Of a stretch of 33,739 nt of DNA, positions 22,047-31,262 are shown in pieces; position 1 is the stretch's first letter, and each line of letters starts with the position of its first letter. Location: the NCBI GenBank assembly GCA_015056315.1, contig SVGN01000028.1:1-33739 (forward strand). The letters run 5' to 3'. The notes below the pieces were generated by a model that was given only the letters and a program-made list of their open reading frames with translations, was not told the origin of the DNA and did no database searches. The position numbers were made by a program, and so were the translations under genes. The DNA comes from Clostridiales bacterium. GTDB taxonomy: Bacteria > Bacillota > Clostridia > Christensenellales > Aristaeellaceae.

Positions 22047-23267
22047 TCAGCGGCCAAAGGCCTGCTGCACATCCACCCAGATGGCGGGGCGCACGCCTAC
22101 GCCGGTAGCGTTGGTGTTGCCGCCGTACTCGGATACGCTGCCGTTGGGGTATACCCGGTTGGCATCGCTCTTGCGGGTGGTGGTATCGCGCAGCCACCAG
22201 TAGCAGTAGCCGTTATCGGTGGCGGTGGACTTGCCCTTGGAGTAGGCCGTGGGCTTGCATTGGATGATCCACTGGGGGTAGGCCTTGGCCTCGGCGGCCT
22301 CCAGCAGGAAGACCCGATCCTGCGTTACCACGTTGGAATCCACATACCGGGTGACCAGTGTGGCCTGCAGGATGGCCCGCTTTTCCTTCTCGCCGAAGCA
22401 CTCGTTGTAGAAGTTGTTGTTCAGCCAGCTGCGCAGCTGACAATCCTGCCAGCTCACCTCCGTCCAGCTGGTGTGGAAGCTGGAGGGCAACAGGGCGTGG
22501 CGGCTCAGCAGCAGGGCGCGGCCCATGTAGGTCTGCAGCACATACCATTCCACCGGCTCCTGGCCGTTCTGCAGGTTGTTATCCTGCTCATAATAACCGA
22601 ACCACACGGTCTGGCCGGGCACCGTCCAGCCGGAGGTGATCTGGTCGGCGCTCCAGCTGGGCGCAGCGGGCTGGGGCGTGGCGGTGGGAGCATAGGTGGG
22701 CGCGGAGATGCCGCCCGGCAGATAGTAGAAGAACGTTACCTCGTTGCGGGTGGGGCGGCCGTTCTCATCGAACGAGATAATGGCGCGGTTGTTGCCAAAG
22801 GGCAGGTAGCCTTCCGGGATCAGCGCCGGGTCGGGGGTGATCACATTGGCGTTGGGAGAAACATACACCGTGCTGGTGGCGAACACGCCCTGCACCGTGG
22901 AGTAGTTGACCGTAACGGTGGGCATGGCGGGGGCGCTGGAGGCATCGTTCTTCTGGTAGGTGAAGTAGATCACCTGCGGGATGGGGGTGCCCTGGGCATC
23001 GAAGATCAGCTTGACGGGGTTGGCGTTGACCGGGTCATGCCCCTCGGGCACATAGGCGGGGTTGGGGGAGACGATATTGTTGACGATATCCACCGCCACC
23101 TGCTCGGTGCCCACGGTGCCTTCGGGCGTGGCGTAGATGACCTGCACATGGGTGGTGGCGGAGATGGTGTAGCTGTTCTTGGCCATTGCGCCCACGGGGC
23201 ACAGCGCAAGCAGCAGCACAAGGGCAAGGATGCACGCAAGGCTTTGGCGGAAAATGTTGCTTTTCAT
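22047..23267 (-). CDS. Secreted protein with two MucBP-like repeats and a DUF6273-like domain
   Basis: The 406-residue precursor has a signal peptide ending near residue 29 (AMA/KN). Two similar 65-residue repeats follow (41-106 and 118-184; VxVxY, then VxPNAxxxxPDPAxxPEGxxP, then VxFxYY), resembling MucBP-type surface modules. A Pro/Thr linker leads to a C-terminal domain (about 217-400) with WFGYYEQ, SWLNNNFYNECF, YWWLRD and VRPAIWV, the pattern of DUF6273. That domain is common in surface proteins of gut clostridia, with no known activity. ATG 23267 is chosen for AGGAGGT nine bases upstream and an ideal signal peptide; an earlier in-frame GTG or ATG gives an unlikely basic extension. No sorting motif is visible. 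Confidence 0.78.
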   Translation of the reverse strand: MKSNIFRQSLACILALVLLLALCPVGAMAKNSYTISATTHVQVIYATPEGTVGTEQVAVDIVNNIVSPNPAYVPEGHDPVNANPVKLIFDAQGTPIPQVIYFTYQKNDASSAPAMPTVTVNYSTVQGVFATSTVYVSPNANVITPDPALIPEGYLPFGNNRAIISFDENGRPTRNEVTFFYYLPGGISAPTYAPTATPQPAAPSWSADQITSGWTVPGQTVWFGYYEQDNNLQNGQEPVEWYVLQTYMGRALLLSRHALLPSSFHTSWTEVSWQDCQLRSWLNNNFYNECFGEKEKRAILQATLVTRYVDSNVVTQDRVFLLEAAEAKAYPQWIIQCKPTAYSKGKSTATDNGYCYWWLRDTTTRKSDANRVYPNGSVSEYGGNTNATGVGVRPAIWVDVQQAFGR

Positions 23268-23332
23268 ACGGGCAATACCTCCTGTTTTGGGTTTGTTCTC
23301 TCGGCTTCGGGCGCTCGTTTCTTCTTGATTCT

Positions 23333-23361
23333 TTTTTACCACAATGCACCCCTCCTGTCAA
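23333..23361 (-). promoter_or_regulatory. Promoter of the DUF6273-like gene
   Basis: TTGACA (23361-23356 on minus), 17-base spacer, TAAAAA (23338-23333). Confidence 0.65.
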
Positions 23362-23406
23362 TGGATGGAGACAGATGGAATACCCTCTGTTATCCTGCGG
23401 TTTTTC

Positions 23407-23435
23407 TTGCTAAGGGCGCGTAATCATGCTACAAT
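23407..23435 (+). promoter_or_regulatory. Promoter of pth
   Basis: TTGCTA (23407-23412), 17-base spacer, TACAAT (23430-23435). It gives a leader of about 185 bases, unusually long and GC-rich with several small palindromes; no known riboswitch is recognised in it. Confidence 0.7.
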
Positions 23436-23627
23436 ACAGTACCCCGGTCAGCGGCGGCAGGCTGCCGTGCCGGGGCCACCGATACATCTCCCGCCGGGCG
23501 GCAGCAGCCCCTCTGGCGGAAGCTCATATGCGGGCGGCGGGCATGACCCGCGCCCCCACTACGCAGCGAGGGCGGCAGAGGGCTGTCCTCGCCAAACGTG
23601 TTTGTACATACAGAGGAGGTATGCCAT

Positions 23628-24254
23628 ATGTATCTGATCGTCGGTCTGGGCAACCCGGGGCAGCAATACACCCACACCCGCCACAACGCAGGCTTTGATG
23701 CGCTGGAGGAGCTGGCCCGCGGGCTGAATGTTTCCATCACCCGCAAAAAGGAGGATGCCCTCATCGGGGAATGCTACATCGGTACCGAAAAGACCCTGCT
23801 GTGCATGCCCCAGACCTTTATGAACCTGAGCGGGCACGCCGTGAGTGGGCTGATGCACTATTTCCGCATCCCGATGGAGAACCTGCTGGTGATCTACGAC
23901 GACATCGACCTGCCGCCGGGCACGGTGCGCATCCGCAAGAACGGCAGCGCAGGCACCCACAACGGTATGCGCTCCATCGTGGAGCAGCTGGGCAGCGATC
24001 AGTTTGCCCGGGTGCGCATCGGCGTGGGCGACCGCCCCGCAGGCGGCGACCTGGCCGCATGGGTACTGGGGCACATCGCCGACGGCGAGGAGCGCAAACT
24101 GGTGGAGGAATCCTTCCGGCAGGCGGCGCTGGCCTGCGAGTGCTTCGTGAAGGAGGGCGTGGAGACCGCCATGTGCAAGTACAACACCAAGAAGAAGAAA
24201 AAGGCCAAAGCCGGGGAAGCTGCCCCTGAGGCGGACAGCGGTGCTGCCGAGTGA
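23628..24254 (+). CDS. pth: Peptidyl-tRNA hydrolase
   Basis: The 208-residue enzyme releases tRNA from peptidyl-tRNA dropped by stalled ribosomes. It has the family start LIVGLGNPG with Asn9, catalytic His19 in TRHNAGF, the MNLSG loop with its conserved Asn, and YDDIDLPPG with the catalytic-site Asp. The C terminus is extended by a Lys-rich then acidic tail (KKKKKAKAGEAAPEA) beyond the usual length. ATG 23628 is preceded by GAGGAGG; the ATG at 23621 is too close. The next coding gene is mfd, as in Bacillus, but about 850 bases of repeats separate them, so they are probably not one operon. Confidence 0.96.
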   Translation: MYLIVGLGNPGQQYTHTRHNAGFDALEELARGLNVSITRKKEDALIGECYIGTEKTLLCMPQTFMNLSGHAVSGLMHYFRIPMENLLVIYDDIDLPPGTVRIRKNGSAGTHNGMRSIVEQLGSDQFARVRIGVGDRPAGGDLAAWVLGHIADGEERKLVEESFRQAALACECFVKEGVETAMCKYNTKKKKKAKAGEAAPEADSGAAE

Positions 24255-25106
24255 GGGCGTGGGTCGGGTGGTTTGGGCACCCTCAGTCAGGCTTCGCCTG
24301 ACAGCTCCCTCTGAAGAGGGAGCCTTGATGGGGCGGGCTTCGCCTGACAGCATGCTTTGAAGTTGGAGCCTTGATGGGGCGGGCTTTGCCTGACAGCTCC
24401 CTCCGAAGTTGGAGCCTTGTGTGAGGGCGGGAGCCTGGATAAGAGGTTGGTTTCTTCGTTGGCGTGTAACGCGGGACAGCCTATGGGAAAGAACTTGCTT
24501 TCCCTTGCCGACCCGCCCCGACAACTCGGAGCCCGGGTTGCAGCGAAAGCGAAGCACAGCCAAGCCGCTCCCCGCACGCGACGGTAGCGAACGACGTCAA
24601 ATCCCCCTGCCGTTTTTCGGGGCGGGTGAAGGGAGCAGTGTGCTGTACAAGCAGCGAGTAAGCTGGCTTGTTGCTGCGGAGTGACCTTGATTGCGACCGC
24701 CGCCACGAAAAACGGCAATCATTGGGGATTTGACCAAAGAGAGCGTGTCGCTGTTTTCTGGTTCCTCTTTTGCGTCAAAAGAGGAACCGCGGGTGTGGGG
24801 CGCGGAGCCCCACCCTGTTCCTCGCAGCGGTACTGCGAGGTAAACAAAGCTATAAGTGGCTTGGGTGGAACGACACCCACCGGGAGGGGGCTGCGGGCGG
24901 CACCCTCAGTCGGCTTCGCCGCCAGCTCCCTCTGAAGAGGGAGCCGGGATGGTGGGGGCTTCGCCTGACAGTTCTCTTTGAAGAGGGAGCCGGGATGGGG
25001 TAACTTCGCCTGACAGCGCACTTCTTGGAAGGAATGCCCGTTCTGCCTGACGAGGGCGGATCCCCCCTGCAAGACCGCAAAGCTATGCTTTGCAGAAGGA
25101 GAAAAC
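24255..25106. repeat. Intergenic: dispersed hairpins around long repeat copy 2
   Basis: Three hairpin copies (24278-24326, then diverged copies about 24335-24374 and 24380-24418) precede the long dispersed repeat (about 24443-24900). Two more follow (24897-24944 and 24957-24992). The long repeat holds the 13-bp inverted repeat 24760-24772/24776-24788. No gene is supported here. Confidence 0.85.
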
Positions 25107-28100
25107 ATGAACGAAGGACTTTTCAGTGCCTATACCTCCCTGCCCCAGTGGCAGGAGCTGCTGAGCCTGATCAAGGCTCCCGGCTGCAGCGCTGTTTACG
25201 AGCTGGCAGAGGGCGAGCGGCCTTTTCTGGCGGCGGCGCTCAGCCAGCGCACCGGGCGGCCCGTGGTGCTGGTATGCGCCACCGAGCTGGTGGCCCAGCG
25301 CTGCGCACAGGATATCCAGCGGCTTACCGGGCTGGGCTGCGTATGCCTGCCGCCCCGGGATCTGCAATTCAGCCGCGCTGCCTCCAGCCGGGAGAGCACC
25401 TGGCAGCGGCTGGCTGCCCTGGATCAGCTGGCCCACGGCCAGGCCCGTGTGCTGTGCATCAGTCTGGACAGCCTCATCCACCGCTGCGTGCCCAGAAGGA
25501 TGTTCACGGGAGCGGAGCTGCGGCTGGCAGAGGGCGGCGTGCATCCGCCCCAGCAGCTGATGGAGCAGCTGCTGGCCGCAGGCTACGAGCGGGTGGCCAT
25601 GGTGGAGGGCCGGGGCCAGTGCGCCATGCGCGGCTCCATACTGGATGTGTTCCCCTCCAACACGCCGGATGCGCTGCGCATCGAGTTTTTCGATGATGAG
25701 GTGGATTCCATCCGCCGTTTTGACTGCATCAGCCAGCGCAGCATCGCCCGGGTGAAGAATGCCCGCATCGCTCCCGCCACCGAGTGCCTGATCACCGAGC
25801 CGGAAGCGGCGGCAGAGCGGCTCCGGGCGGCCATGGAGGCCGGGCTGGGCCACAGCCTTACCGAGCTGCCGAACCAATACATGGAAAAGCCCGACCGTTA
25901 CGCCGCCCCCGTGGTCACCGACAGCGGCGAGGAGCTGCCCTCGCTGGACGAATTCCTGCTCTCCATCGACCTGCCGGGGCTGGAGGAGGGCGAGGAGGCC
26001 TGGGCTGCCGCCGAGGCCGACAGCGCCGCCAAGGCAGCCGGTCAGCACCCTGCCGGTGGAAGGGTCGAAGACCCGGACGACCCCGATGACCCGGACGGCG
26101 GTCTGGTCATGGCAGAGGCCATCAACAGCCTCAGCTACCGCCGTCATCTGGACGATGTGGAGCACATCGCCGCCGGGCGCACCATCCGCACTGCGCCCAT
26201 GTGGCTCAATGTGCTGTGCCGGGAGACCGTTACCGCCATCGATTATCTGGATGACCCCATCCTGCTTCTGGACAGGCCGGAGAACTACCTGAGCCGCATG
26301 CGGGTGCTGGATGCGGAGTTCAGCGATGCCTACGAGAGCGCCCGCCAGCGCGGCGATGCCTTCGATGCCCAGAAGCAGCTGCTCTTCCCCTACGACGAGC
26401 TGCTGCCCGACTGGCAGCGGCTGCCCGCCGTTCTGCTGACCGATTTGAACGCAGGCACCGGCAAAATGAAGCCGGAAAAGCTGCTCTCCTTCGGCAGCGC
26501 CACGCCCCTGCCCTACCAGAGCCGCCTGGAGCCGCTGTGCGCAGACATCAAGAAGTGGAAGGAGCAGAACTGCGCCATCGTGCTGCTGTGCGGCGGCGAG
26601 GCCCGTGCCCTGCGCCTGCAGAAGGCCCTCAGCGAGCGGGGCGTGCCCTCCAGCTACTGCGAGACCCTGGACGGGAACGTGATCCTCAGGGAGGTCATCC
26701 TGCTGCCGGTGAGCTACACCAAGGGCTTTTTGAACCCGGGAGCCCGTCTGTGCCTGATCAGCGATACCGACCTGTTCGGCTCCGCTTACCACAAGGCCCG
26801 CAAAAAGACCAACGCGGGCGAGCGCATCTCCTCCTTCACCGACCTGAAGCCCGGCGACTACATCGTGCACGATCTGCACGGCGTGGGCATCTATCAGGGC
26901 GTTACCCAGATGAACGACGAGGGCGTGAAGCGGGATTACCTGATCATCCACTACGCAGGCAGCGATAAGCTGTACGTGCCCGCCGACCAGTTCGACCGGG
27001 TGCAGAAATACATCGGCGCAGAGGCCGCTCTGCCCAAGCTGAACAAGCTGGGCGGCAACGAGTGGCAGCGCCAGAAGAGCCGGGTGAAGGGGCAGCTGAA
27101 AAAGCTGGCCTTCGACCTGGTGGCCCTCTACGCCAAGCGTGCCCAGGAGAACGGCTACGCCTTCAGCCACGAGAACCCGTGGCAAAGGGAGTTCGAGGAT
27201 GCCTTCCCCTACGAGCTGACCGACGACCAGCAGCGCTCCGTGGCCCAGATCGAAGAGGACATGGAAAGCGCCCGCAACATGGATCGCCTGCTCTGCGGCG
27301 ACGTGGGCTACGGCAAGACCGAGGTGGCGCTGCGGGCCGCCTTCAAATGCGTGGTGGAGGGCAAGCAGGTGGCCATCCTTGCACCCACCACCATCCTGGT
27401 GCAGCAGCACTACAACACCATACGCAAGCGCTTCAACGGCTTCCCTGCCAAGGTGGAGATGCTGAGCCGCTTCCGCACCGCCGCCGAGAGCAAGGAGATA
27501 CTCAAAAAGCTGGAGGCGGGCGAGATCGATATCATCGTGGGCACCCACCGGCTTCTCTCCAAGGAGGTCAAGTACCACGACCTGGGCCTGCTCGTCGTGG
27601 ACGAGGAGCAGCGCTTCGGCGTGGCCCACAAGGAAAGCATCAAGCAGATGAAAAACCGGGTGGATGTGCTCACCCTCTCCGCCACGCCCATCCCACGCAC
27701 GCTGCACATGAGCATGGTGGGCATCCGGGATATGAGCATTCTGGAGACCCCGCCGGAGGAGCGTCTGCCTGTTAAGACCTACGTGATCGAGTACGACGAC
27801 ATGATCATCCGGGATGCCATCCGCCGGGAGCTGAGCCGGGGCGGGCAGGTGTACTTCCTCTACAACCGGGTGCGCTCCATCGACCAGATGTACGCCCGGC
27901 TCCATGCGCTGGTGCCGGAGGCGCGCATCGGCATCGCCCACGGGCAGATGCGGGAGAATGCGCTGGAGGATATCATGCTGGATTTCTACGCCGGTGCCTA
28001 CGACATCCTGCTGTGCACCACGATCGTGGAAAGCGGCCTGGATGTGCCGGAGGCCAACACCCTCATCGTGTTCGATGCGGACCGCTTCGGCCTGAGCCAG

Positions 28101-28892
28101 CTGTACCAGATCCGCGGCCGTGTGGGCCGCAGCAACAAGCAGGCCTACGCCTACTTTACCACCCGCGCCAACAAGCAGATGAGCGAGACCGCCCAGAAGC
28201 GGCTGGATGCCATCCGGGAGTTTACAGAGTTCGGTGCGGGCTACCGCATCGCCATGCGCGATCTGGAGATCCGCGGTGCGGGCGATGTGCTGGGCCCCCA
28301 GCAGAGCGGCCACCTTTCCACCGTGGGCTACGATATGTACTGTAAGCTCATCGAGGAAGCGGTGGGCGAGGCCCGGGGCCTCTCCCAGACGCCGGAGCTG
28401 GATACCCGCATCGACCTGAAGATAGACGCTTACCTGCCCCAGGACTATGTGCAGCAGGAGAAGCTGCGGGTGGAGATCTACAAGCGCATCGCCATGGTGG
28501 TGGACGAGGAGACCCGCATGACCATCGAGGACGAGCTGATCGACCGGTTCGGCGATATTCCCCAGCCGGTGGAGAACCTGATCCGCATCGCCCAGCTGCG
28601 GGGCGCTACCCGCCGCCTGGGCGTGAGCCACCTGACCCTCCGGCAGGACGGCCTGCACCTGAAGCTGAGCCAGCAGAACATGCCCGACCCGGGCGTGCTG
28701 TTTACCGCCGTTACCATGACGGATGACCGGCTCAAGTTTGCTGTGGGGCGCACGCCGGAGCTGGTGTTCCTCCAGCCCCGCCTCACCCCCACCGTGGCGC
28801 TGGAGATGGCCATCCCCATGGTTACAAAGCTGCAGCGCAATGTGGAAAAGCTGCTGATGGAGAAGGCCGCCGCCGAGGAAGCGGAGCCCTGA
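25107..28892 (+). CDS. mfd: Transcription-repair coupling factor Mfd
   Basis: The 1261-residue ATP-dependent translocase removes RNA polymerase stalled at DNA lesions and recruits UvrA. N-terminal UvrB-like domains span about residues 1-300 (GSILDVFPSN). A CarD-like polymerase-interaction domain starts near 583 (GDYIVHDLHGVGIYQG). Walker A is GDVGYGKT at 731-738 and the Walker B DEEQ at 832-835, with LSATPIPRTL and IVESGLDVPEANT as later helicase motifs. The C-terminal autoinhibitory domain runs from about 1100. There is an unusual Asp/Pro-rich linker near residue 325 (EDPDDPDDPDGG). Length is slightly above the roughly 1150-1180 typical. AAGGAG six bases upstream fixes the start. Confidence 0.97.
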   Translation: MNEGLFSAYTSLPQWQELLSLIKAPGCSAVYELAEGERPFLAAALSQRTGRPVVLVCATELVAQRCAQDIQRLTGLGCVCLPPRDLQFSRAASSRESTWQRLAALDQLAHGQARVLCISLDSLIHRCVPRRMFTGAELRLAEGGVHPPQQLMEQLLAAGYERVAMVEGRGQCAMRGSILDVFPSNTPDALRIEFFDDEVDSIRRFDCISQRSIARVKNARIAPATECLITEPEAAAERLRAAMEAGLGHSLTELPNQYMEKPDRYAAPVVTDSGEELPSLDEFLLSIDLPGLEEGEEAWAAAEADSAAKAAGQHPAGGRVEDPDDPDDPDGGLVMAEAINSLSYRRHLDDVEHIAAGRTIRTAPMWLNVLCRETVTAIDYLDDPILLLDRPENYLSRMRVLDAEFSDAYESARQRGDAFDAQKQLLFPYDELLPDWQRLPAVLLTDLNAGTGKMKPEKLLSFGSATPLPYQSRLEPLCADIKKWKEQNCAIVLLCGGEARALRLQKALSERGVPSSYCETLDGNVILREVILLPVSYTKGFLNPGARLCLISDTDLFGSAYHKARKKTNAGERISSFTDLKPGDYIVHDLHGVGIYQGVTQMNDEGVKRDYLIIHYAGSDKLYVPADQFDRVQKYIGAEAALPKLNKLGGNEWQRQKSRVKGQLKKLAFDLVALYAKRAQENGYAFSHENPWQREFEDAFPYELTDDQQRSVAQIEEDMESARNMDRLLCGDVGYGKTEVALRAAFKCVVEGKQVAILAPTTILVQQHYNTIRKRFNGFPAKVEMLSRFRTAAESKEILKKLEAGEIDIIVGTHRLLSKEVKYHDLGLLVVDEEQRFGVAHKESIKQMKNRVDVLTLSATPIPRTLHMSMVGIRDMSILETPPEERLPVKTYVIEYDDMIIRDAIRRELSRGGQVYFLYNRVRSIDQMYARLHALVPEARIGIAHGQMRENALEDIMLDFYAGAYDILLCTTIVESGLDVPEANTLIVFDADRFGLSQLYQIRGRVGRSNKQAYAYFTTRANKQMSETAQKRLDAIREFTEFGAGYRIAMRDLEIRGAGDVLGPQQSGHLSTVGYDMYCKLIEEAVGEARGLSQTPELDTRIDLKIDAYLPQDYVQQEKLRVEIYKRIAMVVDEETRMTIEDELIDRFGDIPQPVENLIRIAQLRGATRRLGVSHLTLRQDGLHLKLSQQNMPDPGVLFTAVTMTDDRLKFAVGRTPELVFLQPRLTPTVALEMAIPMVTKLQRNVEKLLMEKAAAEEAEP

Positions 28893-28943
28893 CCGGGCAG
28901 CCTGCCCAATCGAAAACAAATTGTGAACCTTCCGCCCCGCCGC

Positions 28944-28972
28944 TTGCGATCGGGCAGCGGCGGTGGTATGAT
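28944..28972 (+). promoter_or_regulatory. Promoter of the 29018 gene
   Basis: TTGCGA (28944-28949), 17-base spacer, TATGAT (28967-28972), 45 bases before the ATG. Confidence 0.65.
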
Positions 28973-29017
28973 CGTAACGGAGCATATACCAACGAACCGT
29001 AAGGAGGATACACTGTT

Positions 29018-29383
29018 ATGGACATTCTCGGCATCATCAAGAACCTGCTGGGCGGCGATAAGGAACTGAAGGTAGCGGATCTGCTGACCAAGATCGTGGC
29101 GCTGGTAAAGCCCCTGCTGGCCGAAGGCAAGCTGGGCGAGCTGGTGCAGACCGCTCTGGGCAACTTCGGCGATCTGGGCGAGCAGCTCACCGCCACCAAG
29201 ACCAGCCTGAAGACCGCCACCGGCGAAGCCAAGGCCAGCCTGACCGCCCAGAAGAACGATATGGTCGCCCAGATGAAGGACAAGGGCAACGCCCTGCTGG
29301 ACAGCCTCTCTGCCGAGAGCGAGCTGCCCGAGGCCCTCTCCGGCATGATGAGCAAGGCCAAGAACCTGCTCGGCAAGCTGTGA
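29018..29383 (+). CDS. Small helical hypothetical protein
   Basis: The 121-residue protein is predicted to be all helical, made of amphipathic stretches with Leu, Lys and Ala (LLTKIVALVKPLLAEGKL, LTAQKNDMVAQMKDKGNALL) and no cysteine, tryptophan or signal peptide. I cannot assign a family. AAGGAGG before ATG 29018, its own promoter and terminator, and the C-ending codon bias of the ATPase and PpiC genes suggest an abundant stand-alone protein. A cytoplasmic or membrane-surface structural role is possible. Confidence 0.8.
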   Translation: MDILGIIKNLLGGDKELKVADLLTKIVALVKPLLAEGKLGELVQTALGNFGDLGEQLTATKTSLKTATGEAKASLTAQKNDMVAQMKDKGNALLDSLSAESELPEALSGMMSKAKNLLGKL

Positions 29384-29411
29384 TCGGGAAAAACGGTCAT
29401 TCTGTGATATT

Positions 29412-29447
29412 CGTCTCCCGTGCCCCATGGTGCGGGAGGCGTTTTTT
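29412..29447 (+). terminator. Terminator of the 29018 gene
   Basis: CGTCTCCCG (29412-29420) pairs with CGGGAGGCG (29433-29441) with one G-T pair, followed by TTTTTT. Confidence 0.9.
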
Positions 29448-29560
29448 GCTTGCTGTGGAAACCCTCTCCCCCATGCCCACGACCTGCCGCCGCTGGCGGG
29501 TGCTGCCTCCGCTGACATATGAATATGCTGTAACTTTCTGCCCCCTGGGGGGCAAAACGC

Positions 29561-29589
29561 TTGCCAACCACAGCCGGATGTGTCATAAT
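29561..29589 (+). promoter_or_regulatory. Promoter of the PpiC lipoprotein gene
   Basis: TTGCCA (29561-29566), 17-base spacer, CATAAT (29584-29589). It leaves a leader of about 65 bases. Confidence 0.65.
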
Positions 29590-29660
29590 AAACGGGCATT
29601 AAAGCGGGCTGTGGACTGTCTCGTTCCCCCCGGCCCGCATCTGAAAGGAACGTTGCTGAA

Positions 29661-31199
29661 ATGAACAAGAAATGGCTTTCTTTGCTTTTGTGCCTGTGCC
29701 TCATGCTGGGCCTGACCGCCTGCCAGCAGGCTCAGCCCGCTGCCGCCCCCACTGAGGTGCCCGCCACCGAGACCACCGAAGCGCCCGCCGACACCGCTGC
29801 CGATGCCGCCGCTCCCGAGGTGACCGAGGCTCCCGCCGACACCGCCGCCGATGCTGCCGCCGTCAGCGAGCTGAAGGATACCGACCTGCTCATGACCGTG
29901 AACGGCCAGCAGGTGACCTGGGCCGTTGCCAAGCCCTATTACGACAGCCTGGCCTCCCAGTACAGCGTTTACTACGACATGACCCTGCCCGAGAACGTGG
30001 AAATGTTCCGTGCCGTGGCTGCCGAGAACGCCCTCTACGAGACCCTGCTGATGCAGAAGGCCACCGAGCTGGGCCTGGCTCCCCTGTCTGAAGAGGACAA
30101 GGCTGCCGCCATCACCGAGGCCGATGCCATCTGGGAAGAGAATGTGACCTACTACATTGCCAACACCCACCCCGAGCTGACCGAGGAGAGCACCGAGGCC
30201 GAGAAGGCCGCTGCCCGCGACGAAGCCATCGCCTACCTGAACGAGGCCGGCTTCACCATTGAGTACGTGCGCGAGAACTACACCGAGAGCACCATTCTGG
30301 AGCGTCTGTTCAAGCAGATCACCCAGGATGTGGCCATCACCGATGCGGACGTGGAAGCCGAGTACCAGGCCCAGGTGGCTGCCGACAAGGCTCTCTACGA
30401 GAACGACCTGAACGCCTACGTTGCCTACAACAGCAATGTGGATATGAACAACATGTACATGATGTACACCGGTCAGGGCACCGCCATGGAGTATGCCTGG
30501 TACCGTCCCGCCGGTTTCCGCGGCGTGAAGCACATCCTGCTGAGCGTGGATGATGCCCTGATGCAGGAGTACCAGAACATCCAGGCCCAGCTGGAGGAGC
30601 AGATCGCTGCCGAGGGCGAGGAAGCTGCCGAGGGCACCGAGACCGCCGAGACCCCCGAGACCCCCGTTACCCAGGCCGATCTGGACAACGCCAAGGCTGC
30701 CATCCTGGCCTCCTGCCAGGAGAAGATCGACGAGATCAACCAGCGCCTGGCCAACGGCGAGGATTTCGTCGCCCTGATCCCCGAGTACACCATGGACAGC
30801 GACAACACCTACGAGGTGTGCGTTGCCAGCACCGATCTGGTGCCCGAGTTCGTGGAGGCTGCCTTCAGCGTTGATACCGTGGGCGATGTTTCTGCCCCCT
30901 ACATCAGCCAGTACGGCATCCACATTGTCAAGTACATGGAAGACATCCCCGCCGGCCCCATCGAGATGACCGAGGAGCAGCGCCAGGCCAAGTATGATTC
31001 TCTGCTGGCCGCCCGCCAGGACGAGGTCTACAACGCCGCCGTGGAAGAGTGGGAGAGCGCTTCCACCGTTGAGTACAGCGGTCTGGTGATCAGCTACGAC
31101 GAGCTGCTGGAGAAGATGATGGCCGAGGAAGAGGCCGCCGCCGCTGCGGAGGATCCCGCCGAGGCTCCCGAAGTGACCGAGGCTCCCGCTGCCGAGTGA
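29661..31199 (+). CDS. PpiC-type peptidyl-prolyl isomerase lipoprotein (PrsA-like)
   Basis: The 512-residue precursor has a lipoprotein signal (LGLTAC, lipid-modified Cys21), then an acidic Ala/Thr/Pro linker with a repeated TEAPADTAADAA unit. A SurA/PrsA-like helical domain (about 75-270) follows, then a parvulin domain (about 288-427; VKHILLS at its start and YGIHIVKYM at its end). The parvulin domain is interrupted by about 40 extra residues, including EGEEAAEGTETAETPETP. It ends in another acidic Ala-rich tail. The role inferred is folding of secreted proteins outside the membrane, as for PrsA. GAAAGGA precedes ATG 29661. Very uniform codon use points to high expression. Confidence 0.88.
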   Translation: MNKKWLSLLLCLCLMLGLTACQQAQPAAAPTEVPATETTEAPADTAADAAAPEVTEAPADTAADAAAVSELKDTDLLMTVNGQQVTWAVAKPYYDSLASQYSVYYDMTLPENVEMFRAVAAENALYETLLMQKATELGLAPLSEEDKAAAITEADAIWEENVTYYIANTHPELTEESTEAEKAAARDEAIAYLNEAGFTIEYVRENYTESTILERLFKQITQDVAITDADVEAEYQAQVAADKALYENDLNAYVAYNSNVDMNNMYMMYTGQGTAMEYAWYRPAGFRGVKHILLSVDDALMQEYQNIQAQLEEQIAAEGEEAAEGTETAETPETPVTQADLDNAKAAILASCQEKIDEINQRLANGEDFVALIPEYTMDSDNTYEVCVASTDLVPEFVEAAFSVDTVGDVSAPYISQYGIHIVKYMEDIPAGPIEMTEEQRQAKYDSLLAARQDEVYNAAVEEWESASTVEYSGLVISYDELLEKMMAEEEAAAAAEDPAEAPEVTEAPAAE

Positions 31200-31224
31200 T
31201 CGGGGAAAAGGAAGAGAAATAACG

Positions 31225-31262
31225 AGCTGCCGCAGGAGGATGCTTCTGCGGCAGCTTTTTTG
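31225..31262 (+). terminator. Terminator of the PpiC lipoprotein gene
   Basis: AGCTGCCGCAG (31225-31235) and CTGCGGCAGCT (31246-31256), then a run of T residues. Confidence 0.92.

Noticed and set aside
24681-24935. Open frame inside the long dispersed repeat
   Set aside because: The matching frame in copy 1 is shifted by a one-base indel near 260, and there is no ribosome binding site; better treated as non-coding repeat.
25083-28985. 1300-codon open frame opposite mfd
   Set aside because: Shadow frame of mfd with no recognisable domain.
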